Source of the DNA: an uncultured Alphaproteobacteria bacterium
GTDB lineage: Bacteria > Pseudomonadota > Alphaproteobacteria > Methylaequorales > Methylaequoraceae
DNA: 64,000 bases
Direction of reading: 5' to 3'
NCBI GenBank assembly: GCA_902595755.1
Contig: CACJRF010000005.1
Location: 30,961-94,960, forward strand
Position numbers and translations under genes: made by a program. Shown in pieces: positions 32,025-42,321 of this stretch; position 1 is the stretch's first letter; every line of letters begins with the position of its first letter. The notes beneath the pieces were generated by a model, which was not told the origin of the DNA, did no database searches, and saw only the letters and a program-made list of their open reading frames with translations.

Positions 32025-32863
32025 TGGAAACGTATTACGTAAATGGTTTCTACGAAACAAGAAATAATGCTAAAATTTCTGTAGAGGATAGAGGCTTCAA
32101 TTTTAGTGACGGCGTTTATGAATTGATTTCATATTTAGATGAAAATTTAATTTTTTTTGAAAAACATTATTCTAGATTAATTAAATCACTACTCTCTCTC
32201 AAAATTTCATCACCTTTATCAAATAAAAAAATCCTAAAATTAATAATTAAAAGATTGATTAAATTAAATAAAATTAAAAGTGGATATATATATATACAAA
32301 TTACAAGAGGAACGGCAAAAAGAAATCATGTTTATTCCAAAGAGACTCCACCGAATCTTGTAATCTTTTGTTTGCCTTTGAGAAAGATTGAGGAATTTAG
32401 AAGAGGGGTTAAAGTTAGAACTTCTGAAGATTTAAGATGGGGAAGGTGTGATATTAAATCTATATCACTTCTTCCAAATATATTAGATAAGCAAATAGCA
32501 TTCAATCAAGGTTACTATGAAACATGGCAAATCAAAGATAATTATATTACTGAAGGAACTACGTCCAATGCATTTATTGTTGATAAAAATGGATCCATAA
32601 GAACATATCCAAAGTCTAAGCATATATTAGGGGGTGTAACCAGAGATGTTATAATTCAAATAGCAAAAAAACAAAATATAAAAATTATTGAAAAAGCATT
32701 TACCTTAAATGATATTAAATGGTGTAAGGAAGCTTTTTTGACTTCTACCACAGTCAAAATTCTTCCAGTTATAAAAGTGAATGATATTAAAATTAATATG
32801 ATGAAAATAGGCGAGATTACTGAAATACTTACTTATAACATTAATAAAAAAATAAATGGTTAA
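32021..32863 (+). CDS. dat: D-amino acid aminotransferase (class IV PLP)
   Basis: VEDRGFNFSDGVYELI, EGTTSNAFIV, GVTRD motifs; dat position after trkA. Confidence 0.88.
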   Translation: MMETYYVNGFYETRNNAKISVEDRGFNFSDGVYELISYLDENLIFFEKHYSRLIKSLLSLKISSPLSNKKILKLIIKRLIKLNKIKSGYIYIQITRGTAKRNHVYSKETPPNLVIFCLPLRKIEEFRRGVKVRTSEDLRWGRCDIKSISLLPNILDKQIAFNQGYYETWQIKDNYITEGTTSNAFIVDKNGSIRTYPKSKHILGGVTRDVIIQIAKKQNIKIIEKAFTLNDIKWCKEAFLTSTTVKILPVIKVNDIKINMMKIGEITEILTYNINKKING

Positions 32864-33968
32864 TCAAGATGTTATTGTAATTCATCCTTATCTTAAGAAC
32901 AATAGAGTTGATAAATCTCAAAGACTTTCAGAAGCAATAAATCTTGTTGAAGCTATAAATTTAGATTGCAAATACTCAAGTTCAGTTGGATTAATAAATA
33001 TAAACCCTAATACTTTCATAAATAAAGGATATGTTAATATCTTAAAAAATAAAATTAATGATCTCAAAACTCAATTATTATATTTAAATACTAATTTATC
33101 ACCAATCCAACAAAGAAATCTAGAAAATGCTTTGAAATGTAAAGTAATAGATAGAACCGGCTTAATTTTAGAAATATTTGGTTCAAGGGCTAAATCTAAT
33201 GAAGGTAAACTAAGTGTAAAACTTGCAAGTCTTCAGTTTCAAAAGAGCAGATTAGTTAGATCTTGGACACATCTTGAGAGACAAAGAGGTGGAGCTGGAT
33301 TTATGGGTGGACCTGGAGAAAAACAAATTGAATCAGATAAAAGACAAATTACTGAACAAATTAATAGAATAAAAAAAAAAATAAAAAAAATTGATAATAT
33401 TAGAAATATTCAACGTGATAGAAGAATAAAAAATAACATACCTATAATTTCATTAGTTGGTTATACAAACTCAGGTAAATCAACTTTATTTAACCTTTTA
33501 ACTCGCTCAAATGTGCTCTCCAAAGATATGCTTTTTGCATCTTTAGATTCAACTATTAGAAAAACTAGAATAAAGAATTTTAATTTAGTTTTTGTTGATA
33601 CGGTTGGTTTTATAAGTGATCTACCAACTAATTTAATTGATGCTTTCAAATCAACTCTTGATGAAATAGTAAATTCAGATCTAATTTTACATATTAGAGA
33701 TTCCTCTGATGATGAGTATTTATTACAAAAAAAAGATGTTCTTAAGATATTATTTGAATTGGGAATTAGAGATGATGATCCAAGAATTATCGAGGTAAAT
33801 AATAAAATTGATTTATTAGAAGATAATAATAAAAATTTTAAAAGTAACGGTATAAGAATTTCAGCCATCTCAGGAGAAGGAATAAATTATTTAAAAAGCT
33901 CAATTTCTGATAAACTTGAAATATTATATAAAGATACCCTTTTACTTCAGCAGTCTTATAAGACTTGA
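32856..33968 (+). CDS. hflX: GTPase HflX
   Basis: GGAGFMGGPGEKQIESDKR, GYTNSGKSTLFN, DTVGFISDLP motifs. Confidence 0.95.
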   Translation: MVNQDVIVIHPYLKNNRVDKSQRLSEAINLVEAINLDCKYSSSVGLININPNTFINKGYVNILKNKINDLKTQLLYLNTNLSPIQQRNLENALKCKVIDRTGLILEIFGSRAKSNEGKLSVKLASLQFQKSRLVRSWTHLERQRGGAGFMGGPGEKQIESDKRQITEQINRIKKKIKKIDNIRNIQRDRRIKNNIPIISLVGYTNSGKSTLFNLLTRSNVLSKDMLFASLDSTIRKTRIKNFNLVFVDTVGFISDLPTNLIDAFKSTLDEIVNSDLILHIRDSSDDEYLLQKKDVLKILFELGIRDDDPRIIEVNNKIDLLEDNNKNFKSNGIRISAISGEGINYLKSSISDKLEILYKDTLLLQQSYKT

Positions 33969-34814
33969 TGTATCATCATTCTTGTATCCTAGTTTTACTA
34001 ACTTCTTATAGTATCTTTTAATTTGCATTGTTAATGGCAGTTTTTTAACATTAACTAAACTATCAGATACTAAGTTTAAATCCTTAAGCATTAATCTATT
34101 CATAAACCCAAAATTGAATTTATTTTTGGTCATAGTTAAACCTCTATTTTCTAATTGCCACGATTGCCCTGCACCACCTGAAGTGACTTTTAAGAGTTTT
34201 TCAATATTAAGTTTTTTATCTTTAGCAAATGTAAGACCTTCAGCTAAACCTTGAATAATACTTGCAACAAATATTTGATTAACCATTTTTGTTAACTGAC
34301 CATTTCCACTTGAGCCCATATAAATGCAGGATTTCGAGTAGTATTTTGTTATTTTTTTTAAATCATTAAATTTTTTTTGTGAGCCTCCAACCATCAAAGA
34401 AAGCTTTCCCTCTTTTGCACCAATTTCTCCACCACTCATTGGGGAGTCAAAAAAATAACAATTTTTTTTTAAACATCTCTTATAAATTTCCTTAGATATT
34501 TTTTCTGAGGATGTTGTATGGTCTATTAGTAAAGTTTTTTTTTTTAATCCACAAATAATTCCTTCTTTCCCAAGGAAAATGTTTTTCAAGTCAAAATCAT
34601 CACCAACACAAGTTATAATAATATTCGATAACTCACCAAGTTGTTTATAATTATCTAAAACAGTTAATTTATTTTTATTAATTTTTATAAAGTCTCTTGA
34701 ATTTTTAGAGTTTCTTTTAACTATATAAAAATTGTCGGAAATTTTTAATAAATAGTTAGCTATATGTTTGCCCATTATACCTAAACCTACGAAACCAATA
34801 TTAATGTTATTCAT
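33942..34814 (-). CDS. 3-hydroxyisobutyrate dehydrogenase-like NAD(P)-dependent oxidoreductase
   Basis: GFVGLGIMGKHIANYL, DSPMSGGEIGAKEGKLSLMVGG, GNGQLTKMVNQ. Confidence 0.88.
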   Translation of the reverse strand: MNNINIGFVGLGIMGKHIANYLLKISDNFYIVKRNSKNSRDFIKINKNKLTVLDNYKQLGELSNIIITCVGDDFDLKNIFLGKEGIICGLKKKTLLIDHTTSSEKISKEIYKRCLKKNCYFFDSPMSGGEIGAKEGKLSLMVGGSQKKFNDLKKITKYYSKSCIYMGSSGNGQLTKMVNQIFVASIIQGLAEGLTFAKDKKLNIEKLLKVTSGGAGQSWQLENRGLTMTKNKFNFGFMNRLMLKDLNLVSDSLVNVKKLPLTMQIKRYYKKLVKLGYKNDDTSSLIRLLK

Positions 34815-37389
34815 AATGAAACTTCAATTCGTTACTTTCTGAAGAAACTCTAATTGATTTTTCCTCTGAAATTTTGTTTGATAATATACTTGATGCTAAT
34901 TCGTCTATTACGTAGCTTTGAATTACTCTTTTTAATGGTCTTGCACCATAATCAGGTGAAAAACCCTCTGTTACAAGCCAGTCTTTAGCACTTTCTTCAA
35001 AAGAAATTTTTATTTTTTTATCGTTGAGTTTTTGTACAAGATCTTTAATTTGAATATCGACTATTTTAATCATTTCTTCCTTAGTTAGTCTATTAAATAT
35101 AATTATATCATCTAATCTGTTAAGGAATTCTGGCTTAAAGTGAATTTTTATTTGATCTTTAATTTTTTCTTGAGTAAAAACTTCAATTTCTTTATTTTGA
35201 TCTTCAGAAAAAGTAATATTTTCAGCACCAATATTTGAAGTCATTATGATTAATGTATTTCTAAAGTTTACAGTTCTGCCATGTGAATCAGTAAGTCTTC
35301 CTTCATCAAATACTTGTAATAAAATGTTATAAATGTCAGAGTGAGCCTTTTCAATTTCATCTAAAAGAACTACTTGATATGGTTTTCTTCTAACCGATTC
35401 TGTTAGAAGTCCACCTGATTCAAAACCAACATAACCCGGAGGAGGGCCAATTAATTTTGATACAGAATGTTTTTCCATTAGTTCAGACATATCTAACCTA
35501 AGAAGTGATTTATGATTATCAAATAAATAATCAGCTAAGACTTTTGTTAGTTCAGTTTTACCAACTCCTGTTGGCCCCAAGAATAAAAAAATTCCCATGG
35601 GTCTATTAGGGTCTTGAATTCCCGCACGTGATCTTAAAATACATTTTGAAATAGTACTAATAGCTTTGTGCTGACCAATTACTTTTTCTTTCAAGTCTTT
35701 TTCCATATTAAGTATCTTTTCCTTTTCACCCTCCAGCATTTTTTGTATAGGTATACCAGTGGCTTTAGAAATAACTTCTGCAATTTCTTGAGACGTAACT
35801 TCTTTACTTAGAATGGTTTTTAGTTTTTTATTAGACTCTAACTTTCTAAGGTTTTTTTCTAGTTCTGGTATCTTTGAATAAGCTAACTCTCCAGCCTCTG
35901 ACAACTTTCCATTTCTTTGCAAAATATTTAATTTATTTTTATTCTCTTCAATTTCAGTTTTTAACTTTTGAATCTCAACGATACTATTTTTCTCATTCTT
36001 CCAATTCTCATTAAATTTTTTAAAATTATTTTCTAGTTCTAGAATTTCTGTTTGAAGTTTTTCACTTCTTTCTTCTGATTTTTTATCATTTTCTTTTTTT
36101 AGACTTTCGAATTCAATCTTATTTTGAAGTAATTTCCTCTCAATTTGATCTAATTCTTCAGGTTTTGAATCAATTTGCAATCTAATCCTTGATGCTGCTT
36201 CATCCATTAAATCAATCGCTTTGTCTGGTAAAAATCTATCATTAATATATCTTTGCGATAACTCAACCGCAGATATGATTGCTGAATCAAGAATCTTGAC
36301 GCCATGATGTACTTCGTATTTTTCCTTTAGTCCTCTGAGAATAGATATCGAATTCTCATTCGTTGGCTCTTCAACTAATATTTGTTGAAATCTCCTTGCT
36401 AATGCTGCATCTTTTTCAATATTCTCTCTATATTCATTTAATGTTGTAGCACCTATACAATGTAATTCACCTCTTGCTAGCGCTGGTTTTAGAAGATTTG
36501 ATGCATCCATTGCACCTTCAGCTTTGCCAGCTCCAACTAAGTTATGAATTTCATCAATGAAGAGAATAATAGAATCTTGGTTATGACCAATTTCTAAAAG
36601 AATTGATTTTAGTCTTTCTTCAAACTCACCTCTAAATTTTGCACCTGCGACTAATGCTCCTAAATCAAGGGAAATAACTCTTTTATCTTTTAGGGAATCG
36701 GGAACATCATTATTTATTATTCGATGAGCTAATCCTTCAACAATTGCTGTTTTTCCTACTCCTGGCTCTCCAATAAGGATTGGGTTATTTTTAGTTCTTC
36801 TACATAAAACTTGAATACTTCTCCTAATTTCATCTTCTCTTCCAATAACTGGATCAAGCTTTCCTGTTTTAGCAAGATTTGTAACATCTATAGAAAATTT
36901 CTTTAGATTATTGTTTTGTATATTTGTAGTATTATTATCTATTGTTTTACCATTTCTTATTTTTAATATTATCTTCTTAAACTCTATAGCATTTAGATTA
37001 AATTCCTCAATTATATTTTGTAAGCTCAATGGGTTTAATACTATAATTGAATAAAGTAATATTTCTGGTGAAATAAATTTATCGTTAAATTCATTTTTAA
37101 TATTTTTTGATTGCTCAAGTATATTGATTAATTCATTTGAAAAAAAAATATTTAAATTTTTTCCTGTAACAGATGTTAGAATATTAAGATTACTTAGTAT
37201 TTTATTTTTGATATCATGAATGTCAATTTTTAATTCATTGAAAAGATCAAAAATTAGATCGTTTTTATCATCCAAAATACTATAAAGTAAATGTAATGGA
37301 AATATTTGTTGATGATTTAATGATATTGCTTTATTTTGAGCTTCATTAATTAATAACTTTGATTTTTCGTTAAACTGATCAAAATTCAT
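34807..37389 (-). CDS. clpB: ATP-dependent chaperone ClpB
   Basis: Two AAA+ modules ([27 protein letters not shown]), coiled-coil middle domain, [10 protein letters not shown]. Confidence 0.97.
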   Translation of the reverse strand: MNFDQFNEKSKLLINEAQNKAISLNHQQIFPLHLLYSILDDKNDLIFDLFNELKIDIHDIKNKILSNLNILTSVTGKNLNIFFSNELINILEQSKNIKNEFNDKFISPEILLYSIIVLNPLSLQNIIEEFNLNAIEFKKIILKIRNGKTIDNNTTNIQNNNLKKFSIDVTNLAKTGKLDPVIGREDEIRRSIQVLCRRTKNNPILIGEPGVGKTAIVEGLAHRIINNDVPDSLKDKRVISLDLGALVAGAKFRGEFEERLKSILLEIGHNQDSIILFIDEIHNLVGAGKAEGAMDASNLLKPALARGELHCIGATTLNEYRENIEKDAALARRFQQILVEEPTNENSISILRGLKEKYEVHHGVKILDSAIISAVELSQRYINDRFLPDKAIDLMDEAASRIRLQIDSKPEELDQIERKLLQNKIEFESLKKENDKKSEERSEKLQTEILELENNFKKFNENWKNEKNSIVEIQKLKTEIEENKNKLNILQRNGKLSEAGELAYSKIPELEKNLRKLESNKKLKTILSKEVTSQEIAEVISKATGIPIQKMLEGEKEKILNMEKDLKEKVIGQHKAISTISKCILRSRAGIQDPNRPMGIFLFLGPTGVGKTELTKVLADYLFDNHKSLLRLDMSELMEKHSVSKLIGPPPGYVGFESGGLLTESVRRKPYQVVLLDEIEKAHSDIYNILLQVFDEGRLTDSHGRTVNFRNTLIIMTSNIGAENITFSEDQNKEIEVFTQEKIKDQIKIHFKPEFLNRLDDIIIFNRLTKEEMIKIVDIQIKDLVQKLNDKKIKISFEESAKDWLVTEGFSPDYGARPLKRVIQSYVIDELASSILSNKISEEKSIRVSSESNELKFHYE

Positions 37390-37443
37390 AATTTTAAGTT
37401 AGTTTTAATTGTAAAAAATCGCAAGTTTTTTGGGAATAAATTT

Positions 37444-38598
37444 GTGAAAAAAAAAGAAAAAATGCCACTTAGCGGGGTAATAGTTCTTGATATGACCAGT
37501 GTACTATCAGGACCTTTTGCAACTTCAATTTTAGGTGATCTAGGCGCAAAGATAATAAAGATAGAAAAACCAGATGGAGATGATTCAAGAAAATTTGGCC
37601 CATTTATTAATAAAAAATCCTGTTATTTTGTTTCTTTAAATAAAGGTAAAAAAAGTATCGTTCTAAATTTAAAAAATAATAAAGATAAATCAATTTTTAT
37701 TGAACTATTAGAAAAAGCTGATGTATTGATTGATAATTATAAGCCTGGGGTTCTAGAGAAATTTGGTTTTAGTTGGAAATACTTAAATAAAAATTATCCT
37801 AAATTAATTCATAGTAAGATTAGTGGGTTTGGTGAAACAGGTCCACTAAACAACGCTCCTGCTTATGATATCATTGTTCAAGCAATTGGAGGAGTAATGA
37901 GTATTACAGGCTCAGATAAGAAAAACATTGCAAGAGTAGGAACTTCAATAGGAGATATCACAGCAAGTCTATTTTGTGTGATTGGAGTTTTAAGTCAGTT
38001 AATTCTCAGAAATAGAGTAAACAGAGGATCAAAGTTAGATCTAAGTATGCTGGACTGTCAGGTTGCTATTCTAGAAAATGCAATTGCAAGGTACTCTGTT
38101 GAAAAAAAAAATCCTTTTCCACTTGGAACAGATCATCCCTCAATAACACCTTTTGGATCATTTGATACACTAAATGAAAAAATCGTAATCGCAATCGGTA
38201 ACGAAAAACTTTTTAAAAATTTTTGTGAAGCTATTAATGATGAGGAAATGCTTAGAATGAAAATTTTTAATTCTAACTTGAATCGTAATAAAAATATAAA
38301 AAAATTAAGAATTAGAATAGAAAATATCCTAAAAAAAAATAAAGCTTCTTATTGGCTTGAAAAATTTAGGGAAAAAGGTGTGCCATCAGCAAAGATAAAC
38401 AATATTAGTGACTTAGTTGAAAACCCTCAAGTAAAATATAGGAATATGATCATTGATTATGAAGATAGATTCATAAAAAAATTAAAATTACCAGGAAATC
38501 CATTAAAGTTTAACTTTTCTAAAGATAAAAAAGTAGCTGAACCTGCTCCAGATTTAAATGAAAATAAAAAAGAAATTTTAAAATTACTTAGAGATTAG
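37444..38598 (+). CDS. CaiB/BaiF (family III) CoA-transferase
   Basis: LSGPFATSILGDLGAKIIKIEKPDGDD, SLNKGKKSIVLNLK, PAYDIIVQAIGGVMSITG. Confidence 0.92.
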   Translation: MKKKEKMPLSGVIVLDMTSVLSGPFATSILGDLGAKIIKIEKPDGDDSRKFGPFINKKSCYFVSLNKGKKSIVLNLKNNKDKSIFIELLEKADVLIDNYKPGVLEKFGFSWKYLNKNYPKLIHSKISGFGETGPLNNAPAYDIIVQAIGGVMSITGSDKKNIARVGTSIGDITASLFCVIGVLSQLILRNRVNRGSKLDLSMLDCQVAILENAIARYSVEKKNPFPLGTDHPSITPFGSFDTLNEKIVIAIGNEKLFKNFCEAINDEEMLRMKIFNSNLNRNKNIKKLRIRIENILKKNKASYWLEKFREKGVPSAKINNISDLVENPQVKYRNMIIDYEDRFIKKLKLPGNPLKFNFSKDKKVAEPAPDLNENKKEILKLLRD

Positions 38599-39290
38599 TC
38601 CCAAGGTCCTTTCCTATTTTTCAAAAAAACAGATTTGCCTGTTTTTGATTCAAATTTTTTCGCTCCTGTTGTTACAACATACATTAATCCAAAAATAAAG
38701 CCTCCAATGTGCGCAATCCAAGCAACACTTGAATTTTCATCATTAATATTAATAAACTGATAAAAAAACCAAAAAAGAAGCAGAATATTTGCAGGCACTC
38801 TGATTGTAAAGAAAATTATAAAAGGTATCAATACCAAAACTTTTGCTTTTGGAAATAAATAAAAATACGCACCTAAAACACCAGCAATTGCTCCTGATGC
38901 ACCAATCATAGGAATTGGTGAATTTATATCAAAAATAAATTGTGAGAGTGATGCAAAAACTCCTGAAAATATATAGAATACAAGAAATTTTTTATGTCCT
39001 AACACATCTTCAACATTATCTGCAAAAATCCATAAATATAACATATTTCCTAAAAAATGAAGCCAGCCCCCATGCATAAACATTGATGTAAAAATTGTTA
39101 AAAAAGGACTAAATGTCTCAATTCCTGATGAATTAATCAAACTTACTGGTTTAAATCCAAAATAACCTATTAAAAAATTATTTATTCCTCCAAATGATTG
39201 GAATAAAAAAATTAAGCTACAAATAATCAAAATTATTAATCTTATATAACTTTTATTATTTGTCGGATTTTCATCTTTAAGTGGAATCAT
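38595..39290 (-). CDS. Rhomboid family intramembrane serine protease
   Basis: HGGWLHFLGNMLYLWIF, GASGAIAGVLGAY (GxSG), WIAHIGGFIFG histidine. Confidence 0.93.
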   Translation of the reverse strand: MIPLKDENPTNNKSYIRLIILIICSLIFLFQSFGGINNFLIGYFGFKPVSLINSSGIETFSPFLTIFTSMFMHGGWLHFLGNMLYLWIFADNVEDVLGHKKFLVFYIFSGVFASLSQFIFDINSPIPMIGASGAIAGVLGAYFYLFPKAKVLVLIPFIIFFTIRVPANILLLFWFFYQFININDENSSVAWIAHIGGFIFGLMYVVTTGAKKFESKTGKSVFLKNRKGPWD

Positions 39291-39969
39291 TTTTTAATTT
39301 TTTTTTTAAGATATTTCTCTTTCCTATTACTATTAAATCAATTTTTTTATTTTTTAGAACTCGTTTAAGAACTTCTGATTCTACATCTAAGCCACCGGTG
39401 TAAGTTCCGAAGGATGGAAGAATACAAAAGTTTTCTCCCAAGATAAAACATTTATAGTTATATGATGAACCATTATATCTTAATGAACACTTAGGATGAT
39501 AATGACCAGAAAATTCAAAGGTATAGTCTTTCTCTTGAGTTATTTTAATATGTCTAAATTCATACCTGTCAATTTTATAGAAAGAATGTGATTTCGCGGA
39601 GAGTAAATTTTCATCTTTCATACAATTATCATGATTCCCTGCTATCCAAAGAAAGTTATATTTTTCTGTTAATAGATTTATCTTTAATAAAGAATCCTTA
39701 TGAATTTTTTTTAAAGAATCTTTTTCATGAAAATTATCTCCTAAAGTAATAACTTTTTTCGGTGAGAAGAATTTTATGATATTTTCAAGTTTAGACAAAG
39801 TATCATCAATATCAAAAGGAGGTATATTAAAGCCATCTTTTGCCATACTTATACCTTTTCCGAAATGAAGATCCGATACAATTAATATTTCAAGTTCATC
39901 TAAATAGACTCCACCCAGTTCGTGAAAAAAAACTTTTTTTTTATCCAAAATAAATTCTAGTCTATTCAT
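39277..39969 (-). CDS. Ligase-associated DNA damage response metallophosphoesterase (PdeM-like); start trimmed to Met at 39969
   Basis: SDLHFGKG, LGDNFH, AGNHDNC, FSGHYHPK motifs; next to Lhr-like helicase. Track start at 40026 overlaps the helicase by 52 nt. Confidence 0.87.
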   Translation of the reverse strand: MNRLEFILDKKKVFFHELGGVYLDELEILIVSDLHFGKGISMAKDGFNIPPFDIDDTLSKLENIIKFFSPKKVITLGDNFHEKDSLKKIHKDSLLKINLLTEKYNFLWIAGNHDNCMKDENLLSAKSHSFYKIDRYEFRHIKITQEKDYTFEFSGHYHPKCSLRYNGSSYNYKCFILGENFCILPSFGTYTGGLDVESEVLKRVLKNKKIDLIVIGKRNILKKKLKNDST

Positions 39970-39974
39970 CTTCA

Positions 39975-42287
39975 CTATATGGGACTTTGAATTTTTAGTT
40001 TTGGTTTTTCGCTTATGAGAGTCCATGAAAACTCAGAACAAGATTTTAGTGAAATACACTTATATTCAAGTTCAAAAAAACTTTTAATTTCTCCAATTTG
40101 TGAGAAATTTTTTTTAACTTCTTCTTCTGTAATTTTTAGTAATATGTGTGATGGTTGATATTTCATTAGAGTATCAAATATATTATCACTACTAATATAG
40201 TTTTTTTCTTTTTTAATTGAATTTTTTGGAAGTAAGCCGCTAATATAAGTAACTTCTTTAAAGATTTTTTTTGCTAAATGTGTTTCCATAAGATTAAGAT
40301 TATCAAATTTAGTATTAAAAAAAATTGAAATAATTTCCCTCAAATTTCTTATCTTCGAATTAATGAATATACCTAAAGAGTAATCGTTGAGAATATAATT
40401 TAATGGTACGTAACCATTATCACTTAAAGTTCTAGTTAATAGATTTGAAATGGTTTGATTAGCTTGTCTACCTCTAAAAGTATGTATTACTAAATAACTA
40501 CCTGATTTATAGGGGAAGGATTCTATTAAAACTAAGTTTTGTTTGGGTAAAGTTGACTTATTCTCTTGATTTTTTAAAAAATTTTGTAAATTACTAGGAT
40601 AATTTTCAAATTGATTATGCTCAAAAATTTTTAAAATTTCATTTGTTAGATCTTTAGTTAAAGATAAGCTTCCACCCCAATAAACTGGAACATTCAATGT
40701 TTTCTTTTTAATTTTTTTAACTCTAACTTCATCAGCAGAAATATTAATACACTCAACAGAAATGCCAGAAAAATTAAAGCAATCACCTTTTTTAACAAAA
40801 TTTAAAAAGTTTTGGTCTACATCACCAAGTACTTTTTTACCAAGCCTCACTCTAATATTTGAGGTATCAATAATTGTTCCAATATTCATTATAATATTTT
40901 TTTTATTATCATCATCATTAACTCTATAAATATTGTGACTATCTTTTTTTAATTTTGTCCATTTATTGTAATTATTTAGAATGTAGCCACCATCAAATAC
41001 AAATGAAACAACTTCTAAAAAATAAGTATAATCTAAACTTTTGTAAGGATAAGTTTTAATGATTTCTTTAAATAAACTTTTGGATTTAAAACCATACATA
41101 CACGAAAGAATGAGTAAATGCTGACATAAAACGTCATTAGATCCTATTTTCTCGTCAATTAAATCATATTTTTTTCTTTTAATAAGATTTATGCATGCCT
41201 GACATTCAAAATATTCAAGTTTATTTGTTGGTACTATGAAAGCTTTAGGTACACTGTAGTACTTATGATTTGACCTACCAATTCTTTGGACCAATCTGTT
41301 GATACCTTTTGGTGTTCCAATATTTATTATTTGACTAATAGTATCCCAATCTATCCCCATTTCAAGCGAGGAGGTGCTTATGATAGCATCGATTTGATTG
41401 TTTTTCATATTTTCTTCAGTTTCTAATCTAATTTGTTTTGATAACGATCCGTGATGAATAGCAAATTTCAAATCTTTATATTTTTTAGTAATATTTATGA
41501 ATAGTAACTCTGCTTGTGCTCTTGTATTTACAAAAATAATTGTTCTATTTCTCTTTAAGATTTGATAAAGTTCCTCTAAAACGTGATCACAAGAATGACC
41601 AGAATTCGGCAATTTTTTTGAATATAAAAGATTAATTTCTAATTTTTTTTCAAAATTATTTTTAATGACTTTAGTTTTACCATTTATTGATATCCAATTT
41701 TCAAGATAGGAGTTATTTTTTACATGAGTAGAAGAAGATATTACTTTGATTTTATTATTTAAGTTTACTATTTTACTCAAAAGTAGAATTAATTGATCAC
41801 CTCTTTTTGTATTTATTATTTCAGATAACTCATCAATAATAACATAATCAATATGCACAAAAATTTCTTTGGATTCTTTCTTTGTAAAAAGAACAGCCAA
41901 AGACTCTGGGGTTGTAAGAATTATGTCAGGTTGTTTGATTAATTGATCTTTTTTTACCTTATAAGACACATCACCAGTTCTTTTTTGTAAATTTACATTT
42001 ATATGTAGATTTTTAATTAAACTATTTAAATTCTTATAAATATCGTTAACCAATGCCTTTAAAGGAGCAACATAAATTAAGTTTTTATTTATTTTACTAA
42101 GTCTATGAACAAAAAAAGGTAAAAAAGTTGTTATACTTTTTCCGGTACCTGTTTCAGAAAATATTAGAAACTGTTTAAATTCTTGATTATTTATATTGTT
42201 TAAAAAGTCTTTCTGATAGTCATAGAGTTCCCATTTTTGAATTGAAATTAATTTGTTAAGATTTTCTTGAAATTTATCCTCTGACAT
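39975..42287 (-). CDS. Ligase-associated DExH-box (Lhr-like) DNA helicase
   Basis: SETGTGKS Walker A, VIIDELSEIINTKRGDQL, STSSLEMGID, QRIGRSNH motif VI; adjacent exonuclease and ligase. Confidence 0.9.
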   Translation of the reverse strand: MSEDKFQENLNKLISIQKWELYDYQKDFLNNINNQEFKQFLIFSETGTGKSITTFLPFFVHRLSKINKNLIYVAPLKALVNDIYKNLNSLIKNLHINVNLQKRTGDVSYKVKKDQLIKQPDIILTTPESLAVLFTKKESKEIFVHIDYVIIDELSEIINTKRGDQLILLLSKIVNLNNKIKVISSSTHVKNNSYLENWISINGKTKVIKNNFEKKLEINLLYSKKLPNSGHSCDHVLEELYQILKRNRTIIFVNTRAQAELLFINITKKYKDLKFAIHHGSLSKQIRLETEENMKNNQIDAIISTSSLEMGIDWDTISQIINIGTPKGINRLVQRIGRSNHKYYSVPKAFIVPTNKLEYFECQACINLIKRKKYDLIDEKIGSNDVLCQHLLILSCMYGFKSKSLFKEIIKTYPYKSLDYTYFLEVVSFVFDGGYILNNYNKWTKLKKDSHNIYRVNDDDNKKNIIMNIGTIIDTSNIRVRLGKKVLGDVDQNFLNFVKKGDCFNFSGISVECINISADEVRVKKIKKKTLNVPVYWGGSLSLTKDLTNEILKIFEHNQFENYPSNLQNFLKNQENKSTLPKQNLVLIESFPYKSGSYLVIHTFRGRQANQTISNLLTRTLSDNGYVPLNYILNDYSLGIFINSKIRNLREIISIFFNTKFDNLNLMETHLAKKIFKEVTYISGLLPKNSIKKEKNYISSDNIFDTLMKYQPSHILLKITEEEVKKNFSQIGEIKSFFELEYKCISLKSCSEFSWTLISEKPKLKIQSPI

Positions 42288-42321
42288 TACAAAATTTTAA
42301 ATAGTTAATATATATTTAGTT

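Noticed and set aside
33461-33868. 135-aa minus-strand ORF antisense to hflX
   Set aside because: Antisense shadow over the conserved GTPase domain
33952-33965. 14-bp perfect palindrome AGTCTTATAAGACT in the hflX/HIBDH overlap
   Set aside because: No loop for a terminator, and palindromes of this length are expected many times by chance in such AT-rich sequence
37396-37425. Possible RpoH-type promoter (CTTG ... CTAACTT) upstream of clpB
   Set aside because: -10 match poor and spacing long; cannot be supported without TSS data
39970-40026. 52-nt overlap between the metallophosphoesterase and helicase ORFs
   Set aside because: Most likely a start-codon artefact; Met at 39969 (MNRLEF) removes the overlap
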